Positions 1-5,551 of a stretch of DNA of 6,807 bases are shown piece after piece. Origin of the DNA: JAFANK01 sp036741695 (GTDB lineage: Bacteria; Vulcanimicrobiota; Vulcanimicrobiia; Eremiobacterales; Eremiobacteraceae); contig DAINRU010000054.1 of the NCBI GenBank assembly GCA_036741695.1, positions 1 through 6,807 on the forward strand. Direction: 5' to 3'. Position 1 is the stretch's first letter. The number at the start of each line of letters is the position of its first letter. Position numbers and translations under genes: made by a program. Under the pieces are notes generated by a model. The model searched no databases and was not told where the DNA came from. It was given only the letters and a program-made list of their open reading frames with translations.

Positions 1-832
1 CGCTATAACCGAGTTTGGCGGAGATCTCTTGCGCCGCCGCGACGACCGCCTTGATCAAGCGGTCCTTCTGCACCGTCTGCTGGCCAATCTTAGGCACGGA
101 GATCGAGATGGCCGCGACCGGCCTGCCGGAGTAGTTGAAAAGCGGCGCGCCGACGCAATAGAGGCCGTCCTCCATCTCCTCGTTATCCTCGGCATAGCCT
201 TGCCGGCGGATCTTCTCGAGCTCGGCGCGCAGCGCTTCTGGATCGGTGATGGTGTTCTTCGTGTGCCGGGCCAGCGGCTTGGCAGCGATGATCCGATCGA
301 TCTCAGCGCGGTCGAGGTGCGCCAAGAGCGCCTTGCCGATCCCCGTGCAGTGCAGGGGGCGGCGGCTGCCGATGTCGGCGTACATCCGGACCGACCGGCG
401 GCCATCGATCTTGTCGATGAAGACCAGGTCGGCATCGTCGAGAACGCCCAAGAACGCGGTCTCTCCCAGGTTAGCTACGAGCTGCTCAAGGTAAGGCTTG
501 GCGACGGCATGTGCTTCCATGGAGCGCAATATGCCGCAGCCGACCTCAAACGCGCGCATGCCGAGCGAATAGCGCGCATTGTCAGGGTTCCAGCGCACGA
601 AGCCACGGGCGCGCAGGGTCTGCAGAATCCTGTGGACGCTGCTCTTGGAGAGCCCGATCGCCTGGCCGAGCTCGCGCACGCCGACCTCTTTGGTCTGCGT
701 GCCCAGATATTCGAGGATGACGAGGGCGCGGTCGACGGAATTGACCTTCGACTCGCCTCGCGGCCGCGCAGGAGCGCTGACCTCACCCGAACTGATCGCC
801 ACGGTCTCCCCCATCGACGTATCCACCCTCAT
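1..832 (-). CDS. IclR-family transcriptional regulator (3' end cut by window edge)
   Basis: I translated the minus strand directly: the frame opens at ATG 832-830 and stays open to base 1, giving 277 residues, close to the usual 250-280 of the family, so only a few C-terminal residues should be missing. Residues about 30-90 form the winged helix-turn-helix (VDRALVILEYLG, then GLSKSSVHRILQTL as the recognition helix, then the wing NARYSLG). Residues about 105-277 form the IclR effector-binding domain, with the typical LHCTGIGKALLA segment near 160-171 and YCVGAPLFNYSGRPVAAISIS near 225-245. Members bind DNA as dimers or tetramers and respond to small organic metabolites; the ligand here cannot be read from sequence. 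An alternative start is Met7 (814), which has a GAGGGTGG stretch 9 bases upstream; GGAGG lies 15 bases before the 832 start. It follows the lipoprotein gene on the same strand after 145 bases. Family assignment is firm; targets are unknown. Confidence 0.93.
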   Translation of the reverse strand, partial: MRVDTSMGETVAISSGEVSAPARPRGESKVNSVDRALVILEYLGTQTKEVGVRELGQAIGLSKSSVHRILQTLRARGFVRWNPDNARYSLGMRAFEVGCGILRSMEAHAVAKPYLEQLVANLGETAFLGVLDDADLVFIDKIDGRRSVRMYADIGSRRPLHCTGIGKALLAHLDRAEIDRIIAAKPLARHTKNTITDPEALRAELEKIRRQGYAEDNEEMEDGLYCVGAPLFNYSGRPVAAISISVPKIGQQTVQKDRLIKAVVAAAQEISAKLGYS

Positions 833-854
833 GAGCGCTGTTCGGAGCCTCCGC

Positions 855-870
855 GACGTGAGAAGACGTC
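855..870. promoter_or_regulatory. inverted repeat upstream of the IclR-type regulator, possible operator
   Basis: GACGT, six bases, ACGTC form a perfect 5-6-5 inverted repeat starting 22 bases upstream of the regulator start codon. Many IclR-type proteins bind short palindromes in their own promoters, so autoregulation is a reasonable guess. A second small palindrome, CGGAG-C-CTCCG (843-853), overlaps the possible ribosome binding site. No convincing -35/-10 pair is visible. Short palindromes arise easily by chance in GC-rich DNA. Confidence 0.25.
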
Positions 871-977
871 GGTGCCGCTAGGCCGATCACTTTGGCCTGA
901 ATACGGGACGCCAGCGGCTCCGGCTCCGGGACACGTCTTCCTCCAGCCTCCGAGCGGTTCCTGGTGGCGAAACGGCC

Positions 978-1328
978 TCAGATGGGCGACAGGACGAAAT
1001 TGACGCTCGCTGTGGTCTGCCCCGCGACGACTTGGACGTCGTCACGCGGTGCCGGCAGTGAGTATCCGGACGGCACATTGGTCACTTGGATGTGGGCTGG
1101 GGAGTTAGCGGAACTCGTCGGCACGGTGGGGATCGTGTACTTGCCATCTGCCCCCGTGACTGCTGAGGGGCCGTAATCTGCTTGCACGCTGACTCCCGCA
1201 ACCGGTTGACCCGATGTCGAGGTTATGGTCCCGGTGACCGTGCCGTAGTTGCCTGGCGGGATAGCCGGGCTGTTGCACGCGGTAAGCACCAGCAAGGCGG
1301 CGATGGTGACGGCGGTGATGATGCGCAT
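978..1328 (-). CDS. small lipoprotein with a carboxypeptidase-regulatory-like beta domain
   Basis: This is a 116-residue protein. Residues 1-17 are a short lipoprotein signal peptide (MRII, then a hydrophobic stretch) ending in the lipobox LTAC with Cys18 as the lipidation site. After a Pro-rich linker, residues about 29-114 read as one carboxypeptidase-regulatory-like (CarboxypepD_reg, Ig-like) repeat: VTGTITSTSGQPVAGVSVQA, then TGADGKYTIPTVP, then a closing strand ending SVNFVLSP. This is the usual G-x-V/I...G-x-P-V-x-G-V...T-x-x-D-G-x-Y pattern. Such domains are structural, often in cell-surface or periplasmic lipoproteins; no catalytic residues are seen and no specific function can be assigned. 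AGGAGAGG (1338-1345, minus strand) lies 9 bases before the ATG, which supports this start. It follows the SCO gene by 55 bases in the same direction and may share its transcript. Confidence 0.82.
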   Translation of the reverse strand: MRIITAVTIAALLVLTACNSPAIPPGNYGTVTGTITSTSGQPVAGVSVQADYGPSAVTGADGKYTIPTVPTSSANSPAHIQVTNVPSGYSLPAPRDDVQVVAGQTTASVNFVLSPI

Positions 1329-1383
1329 TGCTACGGGCCTCTCCTCGCAGGCTTGTGGGCAAGCAGCCTACTGCGCATCTCCC

Positions 1384-2184
1384 TCATGCTCCTTGCGCGA
1401 ACAGCCGCCGCCGAAGCCACAACATGATAACGATACCGCCTGCGATCACGAGCCCTCCGGCCACGACGTCGATAAGGCCCGATGCCACCTGATACGAGCC
1501 GCCACAGAATTGTGCCACAGTCTTGGTCAGTAAGAAGTCGGCGCGCGCAAGCGGATTCGACGACAGGCCGGCCACGTGCTCGAGCTGCGCAGCCACTTTG
1601 CTGGGCTCCCAAGCGATCAGCTCGACGATATCCGACAGCCGTCCATCGGGCCCTACGACGAGCAACCGCGCGTTGTGGATGAGCTCGCCCCGACCGTTGT
1701 CGACCACGGAGAGCCCGGCAGAGCGCGCGAAGTTGCCGAGCGCGGTGGGATCGCCTGTGACGACCTGCCAGCGCGGCGATGTGATGCCGTACTTCTTCGC
1801 ATATGCGGCGATGACCGGCGGGGTGTCGTGTGCCGGATCCATGGTGACCTCGACGAGGCGGTATGGCCCCGTGCCGAGGACCCGATCCAGTTGGCCGAAT
1901 TTTTGCGTGATGATCGGACATGCATCGTCGCAGCGGGTGTAGATGAACGCGACGGCAATCGCCTCGCCGCGCGCCTCGGAGAAGCGGAACGGACGCCCAC
2001 GCTGGTCGACAAATCGCAGGTCAGGCATCCGGTCGCCGATCTCAAGCGGCGTGACGCTCTGGTCAAACGGATTGGCCTCTGACAGGCTCGGGCCAGCTGA
2101 CATCGCCAACCACGTCGCGGCGGCCAGCGCGGCGACCCACCGGGAATCGTTCACGGCTTTCATCGAATTGCGCTCACGTGTCAT
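1384..2184 (-). CDS. sco: SCO1/SenC-family copper chaperone for cytochrome c oxidase assembly
   Basis: The protein has up to 266 residues and a thioredoxin-like fold. The family signature is present: the CxxxC motif TRCDDACP (Cys85, Cys89) and the distal copper-ligand histidine in LIHNARLLVVGPDG (His170). The strand-helix pattern AIAVAFIYT before the CxxxC and VEVTMDPAHDTP after it is typical. Residues 16-36 form a signal sequence or N-terminal anchor, and residues about 236-256 form a C-terminal transmembrane helix followed by LRRR, so the domain should face the periplasm or outside, tethered at its C-terminus. Family members deliver copper to, or reduce the thiols of, the CuA site in subunit II, which fits the CuA-bearing coxB in this window. 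Start choice is uncertain: ATG at 2184 has only a poor AAAGAG directly before it, while Met8 (2163) gives a cleaner signal peptide beginning MKAVNDSRW and avoids clashing with the divergent gene. Confidence 0.93.
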   Translation of the reverse strand: MTRERNSMKAVNDSRWVAALAAATWLAMSAGPSLSEANPFDQSVTPLEIGDRMPDLRFVDQRGRPFRFSEARGEAIAVAFIYTRCDDACPIITQKFGQLDRVLGTGPYRLVEVTMDPAHDTPPVIAAYAKKYGITSPRWQVVTGDPTALGNFARSAGLSVVDNGRGELIHNARLLVVGPDGRLSDIVELIAWEPSKVAAQLEHVAGLSSNPLARADFLLTKTVAQFCGGSYQVASGLIDVVAGGLVIAGGIVIMLWLRRRLFAQGA

Positions 2185-2204
2185 CTCTTTCGGCCCAGCG
2201 CCAC

Positions 2205-2780
2205 ATGTTAACTGCCGACGAACGGCGCAACGAGCTCGTCATGCGCCGGTGGACTCCTGACGAGCGCACGATCGTCGTACGCGGGCTCTTCGGCCGCTTG
2301 GCCATCGCGGTCGAGCCGGCTATCATCTCGGCGCTGTTCTGCGTCTTCACGATCGAGCTGCTGCGCCTGGCGAACGACGGCAACGCAGACCACGAAGGTC
2401 TGCAACTGCTAGCTCCTATCTTCGCGCTGGGGGCTGCGGCCTTCGCCGTGTATGCGGTCTGTCTGCTGCGCGCACCACTGCGCGCGCTGCGCGAGACCTA
2501 TGGCCCGATCTTCATCGTCGACGGGTACATCCGGACTCGCGGCCGAGACGATTTCTCCGAGCGGGGCTCGAGCGGCTATATCGCGGTCCTGACCCACGAC
2601 CGGCGTGTGGCCTGCGAATGGCCCGCGATCGGCGACGGCGATCTTCCGATGCGCACGGACGCGGCGCTGCTCGAGTTTTGCGAGGACGGCGGCATCATCA
2701 CCCTCGACGGCCGGAGCACGGGCGTGCTGCCGAAGAATTTCCACAACATCGGCGTGCGCAGCAACTCTCCGCCACGTTGA
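2205..2780 (+). CDS. unrecognised two-helix membrane protein
   Basis: This is the only plus-strand gene I accept. From ATG 2205 it encodes 191 residues; a GTG at 2178 would add nine, and a further ATG lies at 2241. None has a clear Shine-Dalgarno sequence, so the start is open. A charged N-terminus of about 30 residues is followed by two hydrophobic segments, one around LAIAVEPAIISALFCVFTIE and one around LLAPIFALGAAAFAVYAVCLL. A soluble C-terminal half of about 90 residues follows, rich in beta-type sequence (GPIFIVDGYIRTRGRDDF, YIAVLTHDRRVACEW, GGIITLDGRSTGVLP). The arrangement of two helices then a compact beta domain recalls bacterial PH-like membrane proteins, but I see no diagnostic motif and name no family. 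Amino-acid composition and hydrophobic patterning look like a real protein, unlike the Arg/Ser-rich frames opposite it. It is divergent from SCO and convergent with the oxidase operon, so a link to respiration is only suggested by position. Confidence 0.75.
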   Translation: MLTADERRNELVMRRWTPDERTIVVRGLFGRLAIAVEPAIISALFCVFTIELLRLANDGNADHEGLQLLAPIFALGAAAFAVYAVCLLRAPLRALRETYGPIFIVDGYIRTRGRDDFSERGSSGYIAVLTHDRRVACEWPAIGDGDLPMRTDAALLEFCEDGGIITLDGRSTGVLPKNFHNIGVRSNSPPR

Positions 2781-2804
2781 ACGTGTGGGAAGCCCAGGCT
2801 TGGC

Positions 2805-2837
2805 CAGCCCATACGCGGGCTGACGCTTCGCGCAGCC
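2805..2837. terminator. GC-rich hairpins between convergent genes, possible two-way terminator
   Basis: The 64-base gap between the convergent stops holds two overlapping stem-loops. CAGCCC (2805-2810) pairs with GGGCTG (2817-2822) around a six-base loop. Alternatively GGCTG (2818-2822) pairs with CAGCC (2833-2837), with an inner CGC/GCG stem, a bulged A and a TTC loop. Both use the same GGGCTG strand, so only one can form at a time. Neither is followed by a T-run on either strand, so this is not a canonical intrinsic terminator; it could stop transcription with Rho or protect 3' ends. Confidence 0.3.
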
Positions 2838-2844
2838 TGCGCGC

Positions 2845-3039
2845 CTAGAAGGAGCCCGAGACGAGTGCCTTGACGGTGTCTGTCGCCGGCCAGACGTGGA
2901 ATTCACCGGCGTAATAGATCGAGATCGCGCCCATGACGAAGATCAGTACGAGGCAGATGCCGAAGAGGTACACGACGACCGGCGGCATGCCGCGGCTTTG
3001 CGGGATTTCGTATTCAGACTTCTCGTAGCCGATAGCCAT
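2845..3039 (-). CDS. 64-residue single-helix membrane protein at the end of the oxidase operon
   Basis: A charged, Tyr-containing N-terminus (MAIGYEKSEYEIPQSRG) leads into one strong transmembrane segment at about residues 19-44 (PPVVVYLFGICLVLIFVMGA and on). A short aromatic, polar tail follows (YYAGEFHVWP, then TDTVKALVSGSF). AAGGAG (3047-3052, minus strand) sits seven bases before the ATG and overlaps the stop codon of the preceding gene, a strong sign of real and coupled translation. Its place as the last gene of a coxB-coxA-coxC operon and its single-helix design suggest a small accessory subunit or assembly factor of the oxidase. I do not recognise a named family, and it lacks the look of the classical prokaryotic subunit IV. 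Function is inferred from position only. Confidence 0.8.
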   Translation of the reverse strand: MAIGYEKSEYEIPQSRGMPPVVVYLFGICLVLIFVMGAISIYYAGEFHVWPATDTVKALVSGSF

Positions 3040-3051
3040 GCGCTGTCTCCT

Positions 3052-3255
3052 TCAGACGCGTCCCCAGACGCCGAACGCCACCAGCACCACGAAGATGCAG
3101 CCCACGGTAAGCAATATCATCATGACCTTGGTGACCTGATCCTCGAGCTCGGTCTTCTTCCACTCCGAGCGGAGTCCGGCCAGCGCCGCGATGCCGACCA
3201 CAAAAGCGCCGATGAGGGCGATGATCTTGAGCGTGCCTGGGATCTGTTCCAACAT
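3052..3255 (-). CDS. 67-residue two-helix membrane protein, candidate small oxidase subunit
   Basis: The protein has two hydrophobic segments, residues about 10-27 (LKIIALIGAFVVGIAALA) and about 43-64 (VMMILLTVGCIFVVLVAFGV). A charged hairpin joins them (LRSEWKKTELEDQVTK). The C-terminus ends WGRV. AAGG (3264-3267, minus strand) stands eight bases before the ATG and overlaps the coxC stop codon TAA, so translation is probably coupled to coxC. Length and two-helix topology match what is known of the small subunit IV of the Thermus caa3 oxidase, which is about 66 residues with two helices; I infer an analogous role, without clear sequence similarity that I can see by eye. It could instead be an assembly factor. 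Confidence 0.82.
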   Translation of the reverse strand: MLEQIPGTLKIIALIGAFVVGIAALAGLRSEWKKTELEDQVTKVMMILLTVGCIFVVLVAFGVWGRV

Positions 3256-3266
3256 ATCGTACGCCT

Positions 3267-3851
3267 TTAATAGATGTAGAACAAGAAGAACAACGCGACC
3301 CAGATGACGTCGACGAAGTGCCAGTAGAGCGTCGCCGCGGTGAGCCCGAAGTGGCGCTCAGCGCTATAGGTCCCGTTGCGCGTCTGGATGAGCACCGTGA
3401 TCAGGAAGATCACGCCGATGAAGACGTGGAATCCGTGCATCCCGGTGAGCGTGAAGAACGAGGCCCCAAAGGTGCTGCCCGCCCAGGTGTCATGCAGGTG
3501 GGTGTATTCATACGCCTGACCGCCCAAGAACATCGACCCAAGCACGATCGTGGCGACGAGCAACCCGTAGAACCGGCTCAACCGCTGCGCGCGGAACGCC
3601 TCCATGGCGAAGTGCATCGTCGCGCCGCTTCCGAACAGCACGACCGAGTTCACCGCCGCCAGGTACAGGTACGGCCGCTCGATGCCGACCGGCGGCCAGA
3701 CCGCTGAGGCACTGCGCAGATACAGATACGAGAAGATAAAATCGCCGAAGATGACGCAGTCGCTGATGAGGAAGAACAAAAACCCGAGCAGGCGCTGCCG
3801 GCGGACCTCATCATATTCCGCGTCGCTGACCGAGTAGGCGTGCGCTGCCAT
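3267..3851 (-). CDS. coxC: cytochrome c oxidase subunit III, short five-helix form
   Basis: The protein has 194 residues and five transmembrane helices, at about 21-46, 60-84, 93-115, 127-156 and 167-193. It lacks the first two helices of the seven-helix mitochondrial form, as is usual for caa3 and quinol-oxidase subunits III. Recognisable signatures are the conserved glutamate after helix 3 (GGQAYEYTHLH, Glu115), FFTLTGMHGFHVFIGVIF (about 132-149) and YWHFVDVIWVALFFLFY at the C-terminus. The subunit binds next to subunit I and stabilises proton uptake and turnover. The frame stays open upstream to 4010, but that extension is Arg/Pro-rich, lies inside coxA, and does not resemble the family; the ATG at 3851 gives the expected MAAHAYSVSDAEYDEVRRQR start. 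Only two bases separate this ATG from the coxA stop, so translation by reinitiation is likely. Confidence 0.96.
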   Translation of the reverse strand: MAAHAYSVSDAEYDEVRRQRLLGFLFFLISDCVIFGDFIFSYLYLRSASAVWPPVGIERPYLYLAAVNSVVLFGSGATMHFAMEAFRAQRLSRFYGLLVATIVLGSMFLGGQAYEYTHLHDTWAGSTFGASFFTLTGMHGFHVFIGVIFLITVLIQTRNGTYSAERHFGLTAATLYWHFVDVIWVALFFLFYIY

Positions 3852-3853
3852 AG

Positions 3854-5506
3854 CTAGTGCACCGGAACCGTGGCGAGATCCTGACTGACGTTCGCGTACG
3901 GCAGCGGTTTGCCGTAGTCGTACGGGCCAGACAGCACGATGGGGATGTCCTTGAAGTTGTAATACGGCGCGGGCGATGGGATCATCCACTCGAGCGTCCG
4001 GCCGCCCCAAGGATTCGGCCCGGCGACCTCGCCGCGACGCTGGCTGACCAGTGCGTTGTAGGCGAAGAACAACATCGACAGGCCGAGCACGAACGCGGAG
4101 ACCGAGACGAACTCATTCGTTCCCGTGTACATCGGGTCGTAGGTCGCGACGCGACGGGGCATGCCGTGGAGTCCGATCCAGTGCATGGGCAAGAACGTGG
4201 CGTTGAACGAGAGGAACATCAGCCAGAAATGCCACTTGCCCAGGCGCTCGTCGAGCATACGGCCGGTCATCTTCGGCCACCAGTAATAGATGCCCGCGAA
4301 AATCCCGAAGACACTGCCGCCGAAGAGCACATAATGTAGGTGCGCCACGATGAAGTAGCTGGCGTGCTCGTGGACGTCGATCGGCACGGATGCCAGCAGG
4401 ATGCCGGTAATGCCGCCGAACGTGAACGTCGACAAGAAGCCGAACACAAAGAGTAATGGGGTGTCGAGCCTGATCTTCCCACCCCACAGCGACGCCACCC
4501 AGCTGAAGATCTTGATGCCGGTGGGCACGGCGATGAGCATGGTCAGCACCATGAACGCGAACTGTTCCCAGTGCTGGAGACCGCTCGTGAACATGTGGTG
4601 GGCCCAGACCATGAACGAGAGCAGCCCGATCGTGGCCGACGAGTAGGCGATGGCCTTGTATCCGAAGATCGGCCGGCGCGCGAATGTGGGGATGACCTCG
4701 GAGACGATGCCGAAGGCTGGCAGGATCATGATGTAGACAGCCGGGTGCGAGTAGAACCAGAACACGTGCTGCCAGAGAACTGGGCTGCCGCCCTTCCCGA
4801 CGTCGTAGAACGGCACGCCGAACGTGCGCGCTATGAACAGCCCGGCGAGCGCCGCCGAGAGGTTCGCCGTCGCGATCATGGAGAGGAACGCGGTGACGCC
4901 CGTCGCCCAGACGAACAGCGGCGTGCGCGTCCAGGTCATGCCCGGCGCGCGCATCTTGACGATCGTCACGAGAAAATTCAACCCGGTGATCGTCGCCGAA
5001 ACGCCGATGAGAAAGATGGCCATGCACCACATGCTCGTGCCGAACGGCATCTGCAGCGTGAACGGCGGGTACTCGGTCCAGCCCGCCTGCGGTGCGCCGT
5101 ACAAAAAGCTGGCGAAGAGCAATATGCCGGCAGGCGGAAAGAGCCAGAAGCTGATCATGTTGAGCCACGGAAAAGCCACGTCACGGGCGCCGATCTGCAG
5201 CGGCATGACGAGGTTGCCAAAACCTCCGGTAAGGACCGGGATGATGACGAGCCAGACCATCGCGGACCCATGCACGCTATAGGCTTCATTGTATGTCGCG
5301 ACGCTGAGCACGTGGTTGTTGGGACCCATGAGCTGGGCGCGCATGAGCTCGGCCAACAGCCCTGCCAGCACGAAGAACAGGCCACCCGTGAGAAAGTACT
5401 GCACCGCGATCACTTTGTGATCGAGGCTGAACACGTACTTCTTGATGAACGTGTCCGGCGGCGGATGGATGTGACTTGCGGGATGCTCTACATCAGTGAC
5501 TGACAT
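3854..5506 (-). CDS. coxA: cytochrome c oxidase subunit I, A2-type heme-copper oxidase
   Basis: This is the 550-residue catalytic subunit that reduces O2 to water and pumps protons across the membrane. Predicted metal ligands are all present: His79 (YSVHGSAMVW) and His391 for the low-spin heme, His389 for the high-spin heme, and His254, His303 and His304 (VWAHHMFTSG) for CuB. Tyr258 in SHPAVYIMI fits the residue cross-linked to the CuB histidine. The K-channel lysine is Lys332 (TGIKIFSW) and the D-channel entrance is Asp109 (GARDVAFPW) with Asn116. The glutamate of A1 oxidases (GHPEVY) is missing; the sequence reads YSHPAVY, the A2 signature in which Tyr and Ser take over its role. The heme-ligand loop reads HLHYV where most family members have HFHYV. 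GGAG (5513-5516, minus strand) is six bases before the ATG. It lies 45 bases after coxB and is followed at once by coxC. Confidence 0.98.
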   Translation of the reverse strand: MSVTDVEHPASHIHPPPDTFIKKYVFSLDHKVIAVQYFLTGGLFFVLAGLLAELMRAQLMGPNNHVLSVATYNEAYSVHGSAMVWLVIIPVLTGGFGNLVMPLQIGARDVAFPWLNMISFWLFPPAGILLFASFLYGAPQAGWTEYPPFTLQMPFGTSMWCMAIFLIGVSATITGLNFLVTIVKMRAPGMTWTRTPLFVWATGVTAFLSMIATANLSAALAGLFIARTFGVPFYDVGKGGSPVLWQHVFWFYSHPAVYIMILPAFGIVSEVIPTFARRPIFGYKAIAYSSATIGLLSFMVWAHHMFTSGLQHWEQFAFMVLTMLIAVPTGIKIFSWVASLWGGKIRLDTPLLFVFGFLSTFTFGGITGILLASVPIDVHEHASYFIVAHLHYVLFGGSVFGIFAGIYYWWPKMTGRMLDERLGKWHFWLMFLSFNATFLPMHWIGLHGMPRRVATYDPMYTGTNEFVSVSAFVLGLSMLFFAYNALVSQRRGEVAGPNPWGGRTLEWMIPSPAPYYNFKDIPIVLSGPYDYGKPLPYANVSQDLATVPVH

Positions 5507-5551
5507 GCTCGGCTCCGAGACGGATCTTGAGGTCTGTTGCGAAATGTCGTT

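Noticed and set aside
880..898. AGGCC/GGCCT stem-loop as a terminator for the lipoprotein gene
   Set aside because: The stem has only five base pairs with a nine-base loop and no T-run on the minus strand; it is too weak to call.
916..927. GGCTCC repeated twice, and AGCCTCCG found at both 846-853 and 945-952
   Set aside because: These short GC-rich repeats are expected by chance in this base composition, and nothing else supports a function.
29..1003. 324-codon open frame on the plus strand
   Set aside because: It lies antisense to a well-supported IclR-family gene, is rich in Arg, Asp and His, and shows no recognisable motif; this is the usual antisense shadow in GC-rich DNA.
1331..1921. 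196-codon minus-strand frame overlapping SCO
   Set aside because: It is a shifted frame of the SCO gene, Arg-rich and without domains; the SCO frame carries CxxxC and the ligand histidine.
2409..2906. 165-codon minus-strand frame opposite the plus-strand membrane protein
   Set aside because: Its composition is Arg/Ala/Pro-rich with no membrane segments or motifs, and it also overlaps the 64-residue gene; the plus-strand frame has coherent helices and beta segments.
3852..4010. Upstream extension of the coxC frame
   Set aside because: The extra 53 residues do not resemble subunit III, overlap coxA, and are not needed, since ATG 3851 gives the typical N-terminus.
4113..5168. 351-codon minus-strand frame overlapping coxA
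   Set aside because: It is the shifted frame of coxA, rich in Arg and His, while the coxA frame has every expected metal ligand.
4571..5503. 310-codon open frame on the plus strand
   Set aside because: It is fully antisense to coxA, is dominated by Arg, Glu, Asp and His, and has no hydrophobic or domain pattern.
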